This document shows, piece by piece, positions 42,987 through 50,401 of a stretch of DNA of 64,000 nt. The stretch is from positions 4,241,555 through 4,305,554 of the forward strand of contig CM072526.1 in assembly GCA_036898135.1 (NCBI GenBank), in the 5' to 3' direction. The DNA is from Oncomelania hupensis (lineage: Eukaryota > Mollusca > Gastropoda > Littorinimorpha > Pomatiopsidae). The stretch's first letter is position 1. The number at the start of each line of letters is the position of its first letter. The notes below the pieces were generated by a model that did not search any database, was not told where the DNA came from, and saw only the letters and a list, made by a program, of their open reading frames with translations. Both the position numbers and the translations under genes were made by a program.

Positions 42987-43568
42987 ATGACCTCTTTGTT
43001 ACCTCGTGATCCTCATTGCGGAATGATCGTTGGCATGACGTCATGCGGAAAGACCGTCTTTGTTCTGGATTTGTTAGAAAAATATTACGCAGGCCACTTT
43101 GATTATATAGTAATTTTTTGCCCAACTATTCAATATAATAAAACCTACTTAGATCGTAAGTATGTCTGGACAGATGAAAATATCTTTGTTGTAAATACCA
43201 ATGGCAAGCTCAATGAGTATTTAACGTATTTTTATAACCTGTTTGAGAATGAGGGTAATACGTTATTCTTAATCGATGATTGCAGTGCGGAAAAAGATAT
43301 TGTATTAAAACGGAACATATTGAGCAAGCTGGCTTTCAGTGGACGCCATGTGAAAATTAGTGTCTGGTTAATCACGCAGAAATTTAATTCGATATTAAAG
43401 GATTTTAGAGAACAAGTAAAATTCGTGTGCCTGTTTTATTGCAAAGACCGTGACAGCTTTGATAACTGTTTAAAAGAAAATGACGTAATTGAATCAAAAG
43501 AGGAAAGAACTAAATTAAAAGAACAGCTAAAAAAAAGGCAAGCACTTAAAATTATTATTAAAAACTGA
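42987..43568 (+). CDS. Maverick genome-packaging ATPase (FtsK/HerA type)
   Basis: 193 residues, compact. Walker A is GMTSCGKT (residues 16-23); Walker B is NTLFLIDDC (D97-D98); a sensor-like SVWLITQKFNSI follows at about residues 128-139, matching the A32/FtsK-HerA packaging ATPases of capsid-bearing elements. It would pump DNA into the capsid. Starts two bases after the capsid gene stop, with ATATTAAAAATG spanning the junction. No C-terminal DNA-binding extension beyond a basic tail. Confidence 0.85.
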   Translation: MTSLLPRDPHCGMIVGMTSCGKTVFVLDLLEKYYAGHFDYIVIFCPTIQYNKTYLDRKYVWTDENIFVVNTNGKLNEYLTYFYNLFENEGNTLFLIDDCSAEKDIVLKRNILSKLAFSGRHVKISVWLITQKFNSILKDFREQVKFVCLFYCKDRDSFDNCLKENDVIESKEERTKLKEQLKKRQALKIIIKN

Positions 43569-43593
43569 CCAACCAACTGGCTATGAAATACTT

Positions 43594-43749
43594 ATGTAAG
43601 TAAGTAAGTTCTTTTATAATTTAATTATTGTAAGTTATAAGTTTTTTTTAAAGTCGACTTAATTAAGTTAGATGTAAGTAAGTAAGTTCTTTTATAATTT
43701 AATTATTGTAAGTTATACGTTTTTTTAAAAGTCGACTTAATTAAGTTAG
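43594..43749. repeat. Tandem 78-bp repeat (two units) with palindromes
   Basis: Two units of 78 bp (43594-43671, 43672-43749) differ at only a few bases; a third start follows. Each holds ACTTAATTAAGT, a 12-bp palindrome, preceded by GTCGAC, and begins with GTAAGTAAGTAAG. It lies in the convergent gap between the ATPase gene and the 142-residue gene: possible termination region, insulator or replication signal. Confidence 0.8.
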
Positions 43750-43817
43750 ATGTAAGTCACTAAGTCAAAAAAAAGATTGAAGGTAAGTAATAGTGGTGAT
43801 GATTATAGTTCATTTAT

Positions 43818-43876
43818 CTTAATGGCTCTGTGTCTGGTGGAACAATCTGAAGTTCTTCTTTTACAAAGTTTCTTAT
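43818..43876 (-). repeat. Duplicated integrase 3' end
   Basis: About 59 bp nearly identical to 44417-44475, the last codons of the integrase gene (for example GGAACAATCTGAAGTTCTTC in both). It is a detached fragment lying beyond the 142-residue gene. Confidence 0.85.
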
Positions 43877-43953
43877 AACAAAACTTTAAATAGTATTTTA
43901 AAACAACTTTAAACTGAATAAATTGAATTAAAAAAAAAAAACTAACCCTAACT

Positions 43954-44382
43954 TTAATATGAAAAGCCATCACATTTGCAAAGACAATAACAATCATACT
44001 CACAGTCATGATCACATTCGCAGTCGGGTCCACAATCACAAACAGTTTGTTTGACTACATGAGGATTTAGTTTGCGAACTTGTTTAATAAAATGTAACCA
44101 AAAATATTTAAAGTAATATGATTTTGGGTACAAGTCACTTTTGTTGTATTCTTCTTTTGTAAGTTTATGAAAGACTATTGAGAAGTCACTTTTGCATTTA
44201 ACTTTGTAATCTTCATTTATTTCATATTGTCCAGTGAAGGGGCAAGAAAAATCATTATAAATATCTGGATCATATAGTCTGCATTCAAAAAAGATTTTCC
44301 AGCGTTCATCTTCTAACATATGAAAGTGGGGAGAATCAAAAAGCATTTCTAAATCCTTACAGAACCTTTCTGTGTCCGTCAT
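43954..44382 (-). CDS. Maverick Cys-rich-tailed protein, unknown
   Basis: 142 residues. The N-terminal ~105 residues are mixed and aromatic (DERWKIFFECRLYDPDIYND). The C-terminal 25 hold nine Cys among Asp/Tyr (CDCGPDCECDHDC...CYCLCKC), suggesting a metal-binding tail or disulfide-rich end. Starts after GACTAAAAATG, 20 bp downstream of the integrase stop on the same strand. It is bracketed by the integrase 3' end and its duplicate, so it may have entered or moved by duplication. No family recognised. Confidence 0.65.
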   Translation of the reverse strand: MTDTERFCKDLEMLFDSPHFHMLEDERWKIFFECRLYDPDIYNDFSCPFTGQYEINEDYKVKCKSDFSIVFHKLTKEEYNKSDLYPKSYYFKYFWLHFIKQVRKLNPHVVKQTVCDCGPDCECDHDCEYDCYCLCKCDGFSY

Positions 44383-44402
44383 TTTTAGTCTTTTTTATTT
44401 TC

Positions 44403-45377
44403 TTAATTAGGAAATCTTAATGGTTCTGTGTCTGGCGGAACAATCTGAAGTTCTTCTTTTACAAAGTTTCTTTGTGGTGTTATACGATCGCTTCTCGGTC
44501 TTAAATAATATACGGGCGGATCAGTAGATAATGCTCTGTCAACTTCATAAACGCTTAATGACCAAATTGGGTCTGTAGCTCGTCTTCTTGTGTCATTAGC
44601 AACTTCTCCAGGCTGATAAAGGTATCTAACAGTTTTGTTCATCAAAGTTAGATCTGGCTGACCAGGCTTTGAAACAGTAACAACAATCTGTTTCTTTTTA
44701 ATAGCCTCAACTGGTTTTAATCCTGTAACTCTGGTTGGTTCTGAATTCATTTCCCTTAAAACTCGAGGCAGCCTAACAACCCATTCTGTATTAGTGGTTT
44801 CAGTAAACAACTCCTTTGAATACTGATAAGTGAATAATCTTTCTGCCAGTTGCCGATTAAAGTTTTCTACAATACCCTGTGATCTGTGCAATCCAACAAC
44901 TCCTCTTCTAACAGTTACATTATGTTTTAACAAAAGCTGGTTAACAGCTCCTTTGAATTCAGACCCTTCATCGCATTGAATAAGTCTAGGGAACCTTAGA
45001 GGCCCTCTTGAATAAATCGCATTTAAGGCTTGAGCGACCTCAGCTGAATTTTTTGTCCTAAGAGCATGCGCGTCTTTAAACCTGGTAGCTATATCAATAA
45101 CAGTAAGGGCATACCTGTATTTCTTTCTATATATTTTGTCATGGGGAAGATATAACAAATCTATTTGGTGTGTGTCATTTGGTCTGGAGTTTTCAAATTT
45201 TGGTCTTATTATTTTCTTCGGGGGTGGAAGATAGATTTGCCATACAGCTTGCTTCAATAACCATTGTTTAACCACGTTTGCTGACAAGCCAGTCTTTTCT
45301 ACTAGTTTATTAACTGCCGTCATCCCTTTCCAATATCCGGATTGAGAATAATATAATCTAGACAAACGCGAAGTCAT
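44403..45377 (-). CDS. int: Maverick DDE integrase (retroviral type)
   Basis: 324 residues; inserts element DNA into the genome. The catalytic triad is visible: D73 (THQIDLLYL), D136 (IQCDEGSEFKG) and E171 (SQGIVENFNRQ), giving D-x62-D-x34-E. The N-terminal 55 residues resemble a helical H2C2-less DNA-binding region (TGLSANVVKQWLLKQ). The C-terminus is basic and SH3-like (IWSLSVYEVDRAL...VYYLRPRSDR), not an obvious chromodomain. Four bases separate it from the 141-residue gene upstream. Intact. Confidence 0.92.
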   Translation of the reverse strand: MTSRLSRLYYSQSGYWKGMTAVNKLVEKTGLSANVVKQWLLKQAVWQIYLPPPKKIIRPKFENSRPNDTHQIDLLYLPHDKIYRKKYRYALTVIDIATRFKDAHALRTKNSAEVAQALNAIYSRGPLRFPRLIQCDEGSEFKGAVNQLLLKHNVTVRRGVVGLHRSQGIVENFNRQLAERLFTYQYSKELFTETTNTEWVVRLPRVLREMNSEPTRVTGLKPVEAIKKKQIVVTVSKPGQPDLTLMNKTVRYLYQPGEVANDTRRRATDPIWSLSVYEVDRALSTDPPVYYLRPRSDRITPQRNFVKEELQIVPPDTEPLRFPN

Positions 45378-45381
45378 ATTT

Positions 45382-45807
45382 TTATGTAGATTTATATTTT
45401 TGTTTAACGAGGTAATAAACTACTGTTATTCCAAACACAATTAAAATTAATTCTCCGGTTTCTGACATTGTAGGTGCAATGTTAGGTGTGTAGTAATCGG
45501 ATAACACTGGTTGCTTTAATGAAGGTAGTGTCGTGCCAGTGAATAAATAATATTGGTGCAAAGCTTCATCAACGTCTTCGAATGTTTTATCAGCATGACC
45601 TTCTTCTTTCAATCTTGTATTAACAAAATCAAGCTGCATTAGTCTGTTTTTCTCGTATTCGGCCTGATCTTGTTGTAATTTTTCCATTGCTAAGTTATGC
45701 CGTTTTGATTCTTCTTTACTGTCCAGTTTTGAAAACAAATAATTTGATCCTGAAAAGGCTAAGGCATTTACAGCAGCAGAACCAAGCACCATTGCAGCAC
45801 CAGCCAT
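45382..45807 (-). CDS. Maverick small coiled-coil/membrane protein
   Basis: 141 residues. An N-terminal Ala-rich hydrophobic segment (MAGAAMVLGSAAVNALAF), a charged helix (KRHNLAMEKLQQDQAEYEK, about 35-75) and a C-terminal membrane helix (ELILIVFGITVVYYLVKQ). Two membrane-seeking ends joined by a helix recall virion proteins that line a membrane. First gene of the integrase block; start preceded by AAATTAAAAAATG. Confidence 0.75.
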   Translation of the reverse strand: MAGAAMVLGSAAVNALAFSGSNYLFSKLDSKEESKRHNLAMEKLQQDQAEYEKNRLMQLDFVNTRLKEEGHADKTFEDVDEALHQYYLFTGTTLPSLKQPVLSDYYTPNIAPTMSETGELILIVFGITVVYYLVKQKYKST

Positions 45808-45843
45808 TTTTTAATTTAGTTTTTTATTTTATTTGTATTTAAA
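45808..45843. promoter_or_regulatory. 36-bp divergent gap
   Basis: Nearly pure A/T spacer between divergent starts at 45807 and 45844, ending TATTTAAAATG on the plus side and ATTAAAAAATG on the minus side. Confidence 0.5.
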
Positions 45844-46371
45844 ATGAATTGTGATGACTTGTTAATGCAAGAAGCTATTAATGTTACAGTTACAGGTGTT
45901 GACAATGAGAAAAGAGACAGGCTGGTTGCATTAGTAGCTTCCGGAAAGTCAAAGTATTATCTCGGTGTTGACTTAACTACTGAACAAGTGCAAAGACTGA
46001 GGCCAGAAGACATCATTATATTACATAATAAATATGATAAAGTTCTCGGCGCTTTAATGGTTAAAAGTTTAGGGCGTTCGATTGTGAAGTTATATACCAA
46101 AGCTGTGTCGACCTTTGTTACTTTAGATTGTGAGAATGATTTATTTGATGATTTGATTAAAGATCCAGTTATTGTTAATGGGATTAGTGAGGCATCAAGA
46201 AATTTGTATTATAAGTTTGGGAGCTTGTTGACCCCATTTTCAGCCGGGCTAATTACTTTTCAACACATAAATTTCTCTGCTATTAAAAATGGACTCTTCC
46301 AATCCGGAGATGGAGAAGGAGACGGAGGTGAAGAATTCAGAGAATCAACAGAACCCAGTGACAGTCACTAA
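45844..46371 (+). CDS. Maverick protein, unknown (175 aa)
   Basis: 175 residues, mostly helical and soluble (KYYLGVDLTTEQVQRLRPED, LFDDLIKDPVIVNGI), with a short Gly/Glu-rich acidic tail (GDGEGDGGEE). Its last 83 bp overlap the next gene in another frame, which probably explains the acidic low-complexity end. No motif recognised. Confidence 0.7.
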   Translation: MNCDDLLMQEAINVTVTGVDNEKRDRLVALVASGKSKYYLGVDLTTEQVQRLRPEDIIILHNKYDKVLGALMVKSLGRSIVKLYTKAVSTFVTLDCENDLFDDLIKDPVIVNGISEASRNLYYKFGSLLTPFSAGLITFQHINFSAIKNGLFQSGDGEGDGGEEFRESTEPSDSH

Positions 46372-46735
46372 ACAAAAGAGTCTGGGAAGAATTGCAGCTG
46401 GAAAGAAGTTAGCAGAATTTAACAGGTTACATAGATGGAACAGACAAACAAAAGCAAACATATTAGGAAAAAAGGAATCACCAAAAGAAGAAACAATAAT
46501 GCAACAAACATTAACAACAAATAAAGAAGAACCAATACAACCAATACAACCAGTACAATCTTCAAATAACATATATTATTTATGTATAGCCGGTGTAGTG
46601 GGTGCAAGTGGGTACATAATATATAAATACCGCCAAGGAAAAAATAAACAGAAACCCCCAAAACCACTTGTAGAAAAAGAAATTGAATTATCTCCATCAT
46701 TGAAGCCATCATTAGATGTGTTTTCAATGCAGTAA
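46289..46735 (+). CDS. Maverick single-pass membrane protein
   Basis: 148 residues. A basic helical segment (SLGRIAAGKKLAEFNRLHRW), a low-complexity linker with EEPIQPIQPVQ, and one membrane helix (IYYLCIAGVVGASGYIIYKY, about 98-117) followed by a basic stop-transfer patch. Starts inside the upstream gene after ATTAAAAATG. Layout fits a virion membrane or scaffold protein; function unknown. Confidence 0.7.
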   Translation: MDSSNPEMEKETEVKNSENQQNPVTVTKQKSLGRIAAGKKLAEFNRLHRWNRQTKANILGKKESPKEETIMQQTLTTNKEEPIQPIQPVQSSNNIYYLCIAGVVGASGYIIYKYRQGKNKQKPPKPLVEKEIELSPSLKPSLDVFSMQ

Positions 46736-46769
46736 TAATTTATTATTATTTTTTTATTATATATAAAAA

Positions 46770-46922
46770 ATGAGTGTACCATATGAACAAACAATTGTTA
46801 ATCTTGGATACCATAGTGTTGTCTTAGTGGGCTTAAATACAGCTTATGCCATGATTGCAAAATCTCTTTTAAAAATGAAACCTATTGAATTAGGAAAAAA
46901 TGGATCTTTCAGATGCTGGTAA
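46770..46922 (+). CDS. Maverick micro-gene 1 (50 aa)
   Basis: A 50-residue frame starting after ATATAAAAAATG, with one hydrophobic segment (YHSVVLVGLNTAYAMIA). It overlaps the next micro-gene by 23 bp. Small membrane proteins at this end are common in such elements. Supported by the shared leader and the overlap with the next frame; too short for certainty. Confidence 0.55.
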   Translation: MSVPYEQTIVNLGYHSVVLVGLNTAYAMIAKSLLKMKPIELGKNGSFRCW

Positions 46923-47007
46923 ACTGGTTGGTATCTTTTCATTATCGTTATTTACTCGGGACTATCTTGTTAAACAAAAGATCATTCCAGCAGATATTAA
47001 TGTGTAA
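46900..47007 (+). CDS. Maverick micro-gene 2 (35 aa)
   Basis: A 35-residue frame, MDLSDAGKLVGIFSLSLFTR then DYLVKQKIIPADI, starting at GGAAAAAATG inside micro-gene 1. One short hydrophobic stretch with a basic end, typical of a viral mini-membrane protein. Last ORF before the right inverted repeat. Confidence 0.55.
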   Translation: MDLSDAGKLVGIFSLSLFTRDYLVKQKIIPADINV

Positions 47008-47019
47008 TGTTATACAACC

Positions 47020-47057
47020 ATAATGTAGAAGGGTTGTAATTTTTTTTTTTGTTTTAA
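47020..47057. repeat. Maverick right TIR, inner piece
   Basis: Reverse complement of the inner left TIR (AGAAGGGTTGTAAT, then a T-run, then GTTTTAA). Continuity with 48093-48257 is broken by the insertion at 47058-48092. Confidence 0.85.
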
Positions 47058-48092
47058 TAGGTAGTCAAAAGCCATTTTAAAAAAATGATTTCCTCATCAC
47101 AAAACTGACATAGATTTAAAGAGCTTTTCATTCTGAACACAGTGGTATATTTTTTTCCCCATAGGACAAATAGGTAAAAAGTTATTAATGTTTGAAAATG
47201 CCGAATGTTGGTGTTTTTTTGGCAACGTTTTGGAATTGAAGAAATTGACAACTTTGGAGTCTCAAAGTGAAGCCAATATTGATACCAGGAAGCTGATTTT
47301 TGACAGGTAACCCCTTCATATGTTATACTCCAAGCCCAATTTTCTTCAGGCCTCTCCCATGTAATGTTCAGCCGTTTTGGTGCTTCAAAGTTGGGAAATC
47401 ATCAAATTCGCAGTGCGCGCCGGCAAATTATAGGCCTACTGGTGTGCTACTACGCTCAGCACGCGTGTCGTTGAACAGGCCTACGAGTACGCCATGACCG
47501 CAAGAATTCCCGAACACCGTTTGGGTAGGCTTTTCTACGGCAAAGCGCTCCGCGATACAGTAATGCACAAATTAATAAATACCCTAGTTTTATAAAGGAA
47601 AGTCTGCTCTTTATTTCTTGCTAAGTTTTAAACTTCTAGTTAAAATCAAACTTACATCAAAACCGCTTTATCCACTTTGTTCGGCTCGTAACAAAACTTT
47701 TTCACACGAGAGCCCCACAATACCTATATGTAAATGAAGCTAAGTATCCGATCTTCTCATTGGTTCTTATTTTTAGGCCATCCAATGAAGTATCGCAAAG
47801 CACTTAGACTTTGAAACGAGCCCCTCTCAGCAAACGACGCTGACAACTTTTTCCGCACCGCCATTCAGCGCTCGGATAGGGGCGTATTCAAAAGCTGTTT
47901 TCTCGGAATCTTTCGCATAAACATGCATTAAAAACAACACAGATGTAAAGATAAAGCTTTCAATTTTTATTTGAATACAGCCACTGTTCGTTTTGATGCA
48001 GTTTTACATTAATAATAAGTGTTGAAAGTGAAGTGAAAACGGAGTCAAAACTGCCGACCGGACAAGAACCAATGAAGGGCTTGGAGTACCTA
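47058..48092. mobile_element. 1,035-bp DNA element inserted in the right TIR
   Basis: Flanked by GTTTTAA at 47051-47057 and 48093-48099, a 7-bp target duplication. The ends are inverted: TAGGTAGTCAAAAGCC at the left and, reversed, TAGGTACTCCAAGCCC at the right (12 of 16). Removing it restores a right TIR collinear with the left. No transposase; short open frames are not convincing. An inner TACTCCAAGCCC at 47325 also pairs with the right end. Superfamily not assigned. Confidence 0.8.
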
Positions 48093-48257
48093 GTTTTAAC
48101 CAAAGACGCAAGATATACGAATATGTATTATATTTAGCAAATGCCGGATTCCCAGAGTGCTTTGGCACGCCTTTTAAAAGCTCATAAAACAGCCATAAAT
48201 TGCAATAAAAGGGTGTCAGAAAAACAATGGGGTTCCAAGCCCATTATTACAATCTCT
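48093..48257. repeat. Maverick right TIR, outer piece
   Basis: 48093-48150 is identical to 30976-31033 reversed (58 of 58). Outside it, similarity to the left end continues with differences to ATCTCT at 48252-48257, followed by AGATT. About 21 bp near 48150-48172 is absent from the left copy. Confidence 0.9.
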
Positions 48258-48479
48258 AGATTTAAGCTGCTATGTGAGTGGTTGAGTGTGGTTAATTCCA
48301 GAGAGAGTGGGGAGATTTTTGCTGGTACAAACTATTATCTGTGATATTTGTTTTATAATTTTATAGTTTATATTTTATAGTTTACTTATGCATTTAACAG
48401 CACACTTATTGATTGGGAGTACTCTCCGTGTGTACGTAAGGTCATTTTTAATTTTTATTCTTATTCTTACTGGTTATTT

Positions 48480-48909
48480 CTGCGCCAACGCTGCCTTTGT
48501 AATTTGTAATTGTGGTTGCCCAGCTTGAGAGGAGTGAGGTTGTGTGGCGTTGTGTTGTGCTGTATTGTGTTGTGTTGTACTGTGTTGTGTTGTATGCTAT
48601 TGTGTTGTGTTGTTGGGATGTACATTTTGTATTGTAGCTTTCTGCGGATCTGTGACATATCGGGGCAGTTTACTTTTTATGACTTTCAGTGATTAACCTC
48701 TAGTTTATTGTATGTATTTAACCGTATATTTTGTTTTTTATTTGTTTTATTTATTAGTTATTGATTGGATTATTTATCATGTGTATGTAATAATATTTTT
48801 AATTCTGTGTATTCTGCTAATTGCGCTGATGCTGCCATTGTAATTGCTCAGTTTGAGATGAATAAAGTTGTATTGTATTGTATTGTATTGTATTGTATTG
48901 TATTGTATT
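48480..48909 (+). repeat. Tandem LINE 3' ends with TTGTG and (TATTG)n tails
   Basis: Two related 3' UTR ends: one around GCCCAGCTTGAGAGG followed by an impure TTGTG tract (to ~48615), and one around GCTCAGTTTGAGATG followed by AATAAAGTTG and pure TATTG (48870-48909). The second is the terminus of the LINE that hosts the Maverick. Confidence 0.7.
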
Positions 48910-49593
48910 GTCATGATGAAGATCCATCTCCTCCTTTAACAGCTTCTTGACTCGTTCTTCACAGTCCCAACTACTGTTTTCTGTCCCGCACTCCGGTACG
49001 TTGAAAAATATCACGTTGTTTCGGCGAGTCCGCCCCTCCAGGTCTTCTAGTTTAGACTCTGCGTCTTTTAGCCGTCCACTCAGAACTTCGTTTTCTACAT
49101 GTAGTTTGACATTTTGATCCTCGAGATCAGTCAACCTGGTTTTGACTGATCGATTGTCCGCCTTCACATCTGTAATGTCAGACTTGATATCACGTAGCAC
49201 GGTCATGACGTCTAACAAAGAAGGAGTGCTGGCATTGGACAGTGATCTCGATGATTGCAACATCTGTGTGATTGACTTCTGCGTTGTTGTCCTTGGTGTA
49301 TGGTCTCCGTTGGTCTTGGTCATCTCCTGTTCGTCGGCTGTTGCATCACTCTGTGATTTGTTCATTGCGGTCATGGGTCCAGGGTTGACTTCTACGTCGC
49401 CACAACACAGAAAGTAGGTAACGACGAAAACGAACAATACACACTGCCAATTGGTCTTCACAGCTATAACTTGTTTTCTCATTGTCCTTGCAGTATTTGC
49501 ACGCTGTAACATGAAGTGGCAGAAAGTATTCACAAATAGGCCACATGACGCCCTAAAGTCAAGGTTGTGTGATGGCATTTTCCACTCTCGCAC
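48910..49593 (-). pseudogene. 2A-type LINE ORF1: N-terminal half with 2A motif
   Basis: 228 codons in frame with the other half at 29455-30228. A hydrophobic stretch (CVLFVFVVTYFLCC) leads into GDVEVNPGP (D66-P73, at about 49398-49375), the ribosome-skipping 2A signature D-V/I-E-x-N-P-G-P. A coiled coil follows (about 150-195, LTDLEDQNVKLHVENEVL), then the start of the RNA-binding fold (GRTRRNNVIFFNVPE). The interruption falls at a codon boundary. 2A motifs at LINE ORF1 N-termini are known from molluscs and echinoderms. Start uncertain; an internal Met at residue 38 is possible. Confidence 0.85.
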
Positions 49594-49984
49594 TCCACAC
49601 CCTCACACTCCACTACAGGTAAACAGCACGCAATGTAAATAATAAGTGAGTAATGGTCAAACACTCGGCCACGTAACGCCGCACCCTGTGTTGAGAGTCA
49701 TAGGTCGCTTACAATAATATCAGCCAATCAGCGACAAGATTACTTGTCTATCAGGGTTCACGACCGAAATTCAAAATCTTCCTTCAATTTATATGTGAAA
49801 CGTTATTTATCAATTATCTCACGTTCTAAAGAAGATCAAATCAAAATTCAAATTCCACCTCAATCACCGCATCTTCTTTATCCTGCCTGCCAAATATCAT
49901 AGTTGACAATGTCTTCTTTCTTTCTGAAATTCACATCCAACTGCCACACATAACAAAACACGTCTTGTCTCACTAGCTGTCAGC
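49594..49984. other. Non-coding; possible 5' UTR of 2A-type LINE
   Basis: No ORF or repeat boundary visible. Adjacent to the LINE ORF1 start, so part may be its 5' UTR. Confidence 0.35.
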
Positions 49985-50147
49985 CAAGAAGTCTAAGAAG
50001 ATAGCATAGTATTTTGATAGAACAGAATAGGAATGAGAGAGAACAAAGGAGAAAGACAGCGACAGTGGGAATTTAAAGCACTAAATTTCCAGAAAGTGGG
50101 GACACTATTTACACAGAAACCCCCGGCAACCCCACGGGGGGGTTTTA
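49985..50147 (-). repeat. R1 retroposon, copy f (5' part, inverted)
   Basis: Carries the R1 5' landmarks on the minus strand: ACAGCGACAGTGGGAATTTA, AGCACTAAATTTCCAGAAAG and ACACAGAAACCCCCGGCAAC. It stops at the position in R1 where copy g begins. Confidence 0.75.
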
Positions 50148-50401
50148 AGTGTGGGGAGTAGACAAATTTGAGAGAAAATATAATGAAGATGTGTGCATGC
50201 CAACCACCAGCAAGATAAAAAGAAGGGTTTATAAGCAATTTTTTTTGCATTCTTGTCATTGAAAATTAAATGTCAATAAACTGTAATACGTTTTATGTAA
50301 TTTTTGTTGTTGTTGTTTTTTTTAGCAATTTGGACTCGTTTTATACAATGGCAGTTTAGGAAAAACACTTTGTTGTGGTTATAAAAAATATTATTATTAT
50401 G
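50148..50401. other. Spacer between inverted R1 parts
   Basis: AT-rich, non-coding. Could be further 5' sequence of the same R1 copy in inverted orientation, or host DNA. Confidence 0.35.

Larger units (their letters stand above)
30888..48257. mobile_element. Maverick/Polinton, 17,370 bp
   Basis: A complete virus-like DNA transposon. The ends read AGAGAT...ATCTCT inside longer inverted repeats and are flanked by AGATT at 30883-30887 and 48258-48262 (five bases; the family usually shows six). It sits in the 3' UTR of the plus-strand LINE. Core genes: PolB (33375), DDE integrase (44403), packaging-type ATPase (42987) and probable major capsid protein (41707), plus thirteen other ORFs. Composition is AT-rich and codon use unlike the surrounding GC-richer elements. 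Sixteen ORFs are open and one has a frameshift, so insertion looks fairly recent or the lineage young. Confidence 0.9.
30229..48909 (+). mobile_element. 5'-truncated CR1/L2-like LINE, itself split by the Maverick
   Basis: Inserted in ORF1 of the 2A-type LINE in opposite orientation. It starts inside the RT (SKTKELIVDFRRD), ends its ORF at 30793, has a 3' UTR (30794-30887 plus 48258-48840) and ends in GATGAATAAAGTTG followed by a (TATTG)n tail up to 48909. A tandem-like second 3' end lies at about 48480-48615. The 3' UTR is interrupted by the Maverick. No target duplication is evident. Confidence 0.8.

Noticed and set aside
43594..43749. CRISPR-like repeat
   Set aside because: Only two contiguous 78-bp units with no spacers, in eukaryotic DNA.
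43803..44039. 78-codon minus-strand frame downstream of the 142-residue gene
   Set aside because: Overlaps the Cys-rich gene in another frame and the duplicated integrase tail; no motif or leader.
30976..48150. Maverick ends placed at the 58-bp perfect repeat only
   Set aside because: Similarity continues outward to AGAGAT/ATCTCT, where the AGATT duplication lies, and the flanks beyond read as one LINE 3' UTR.
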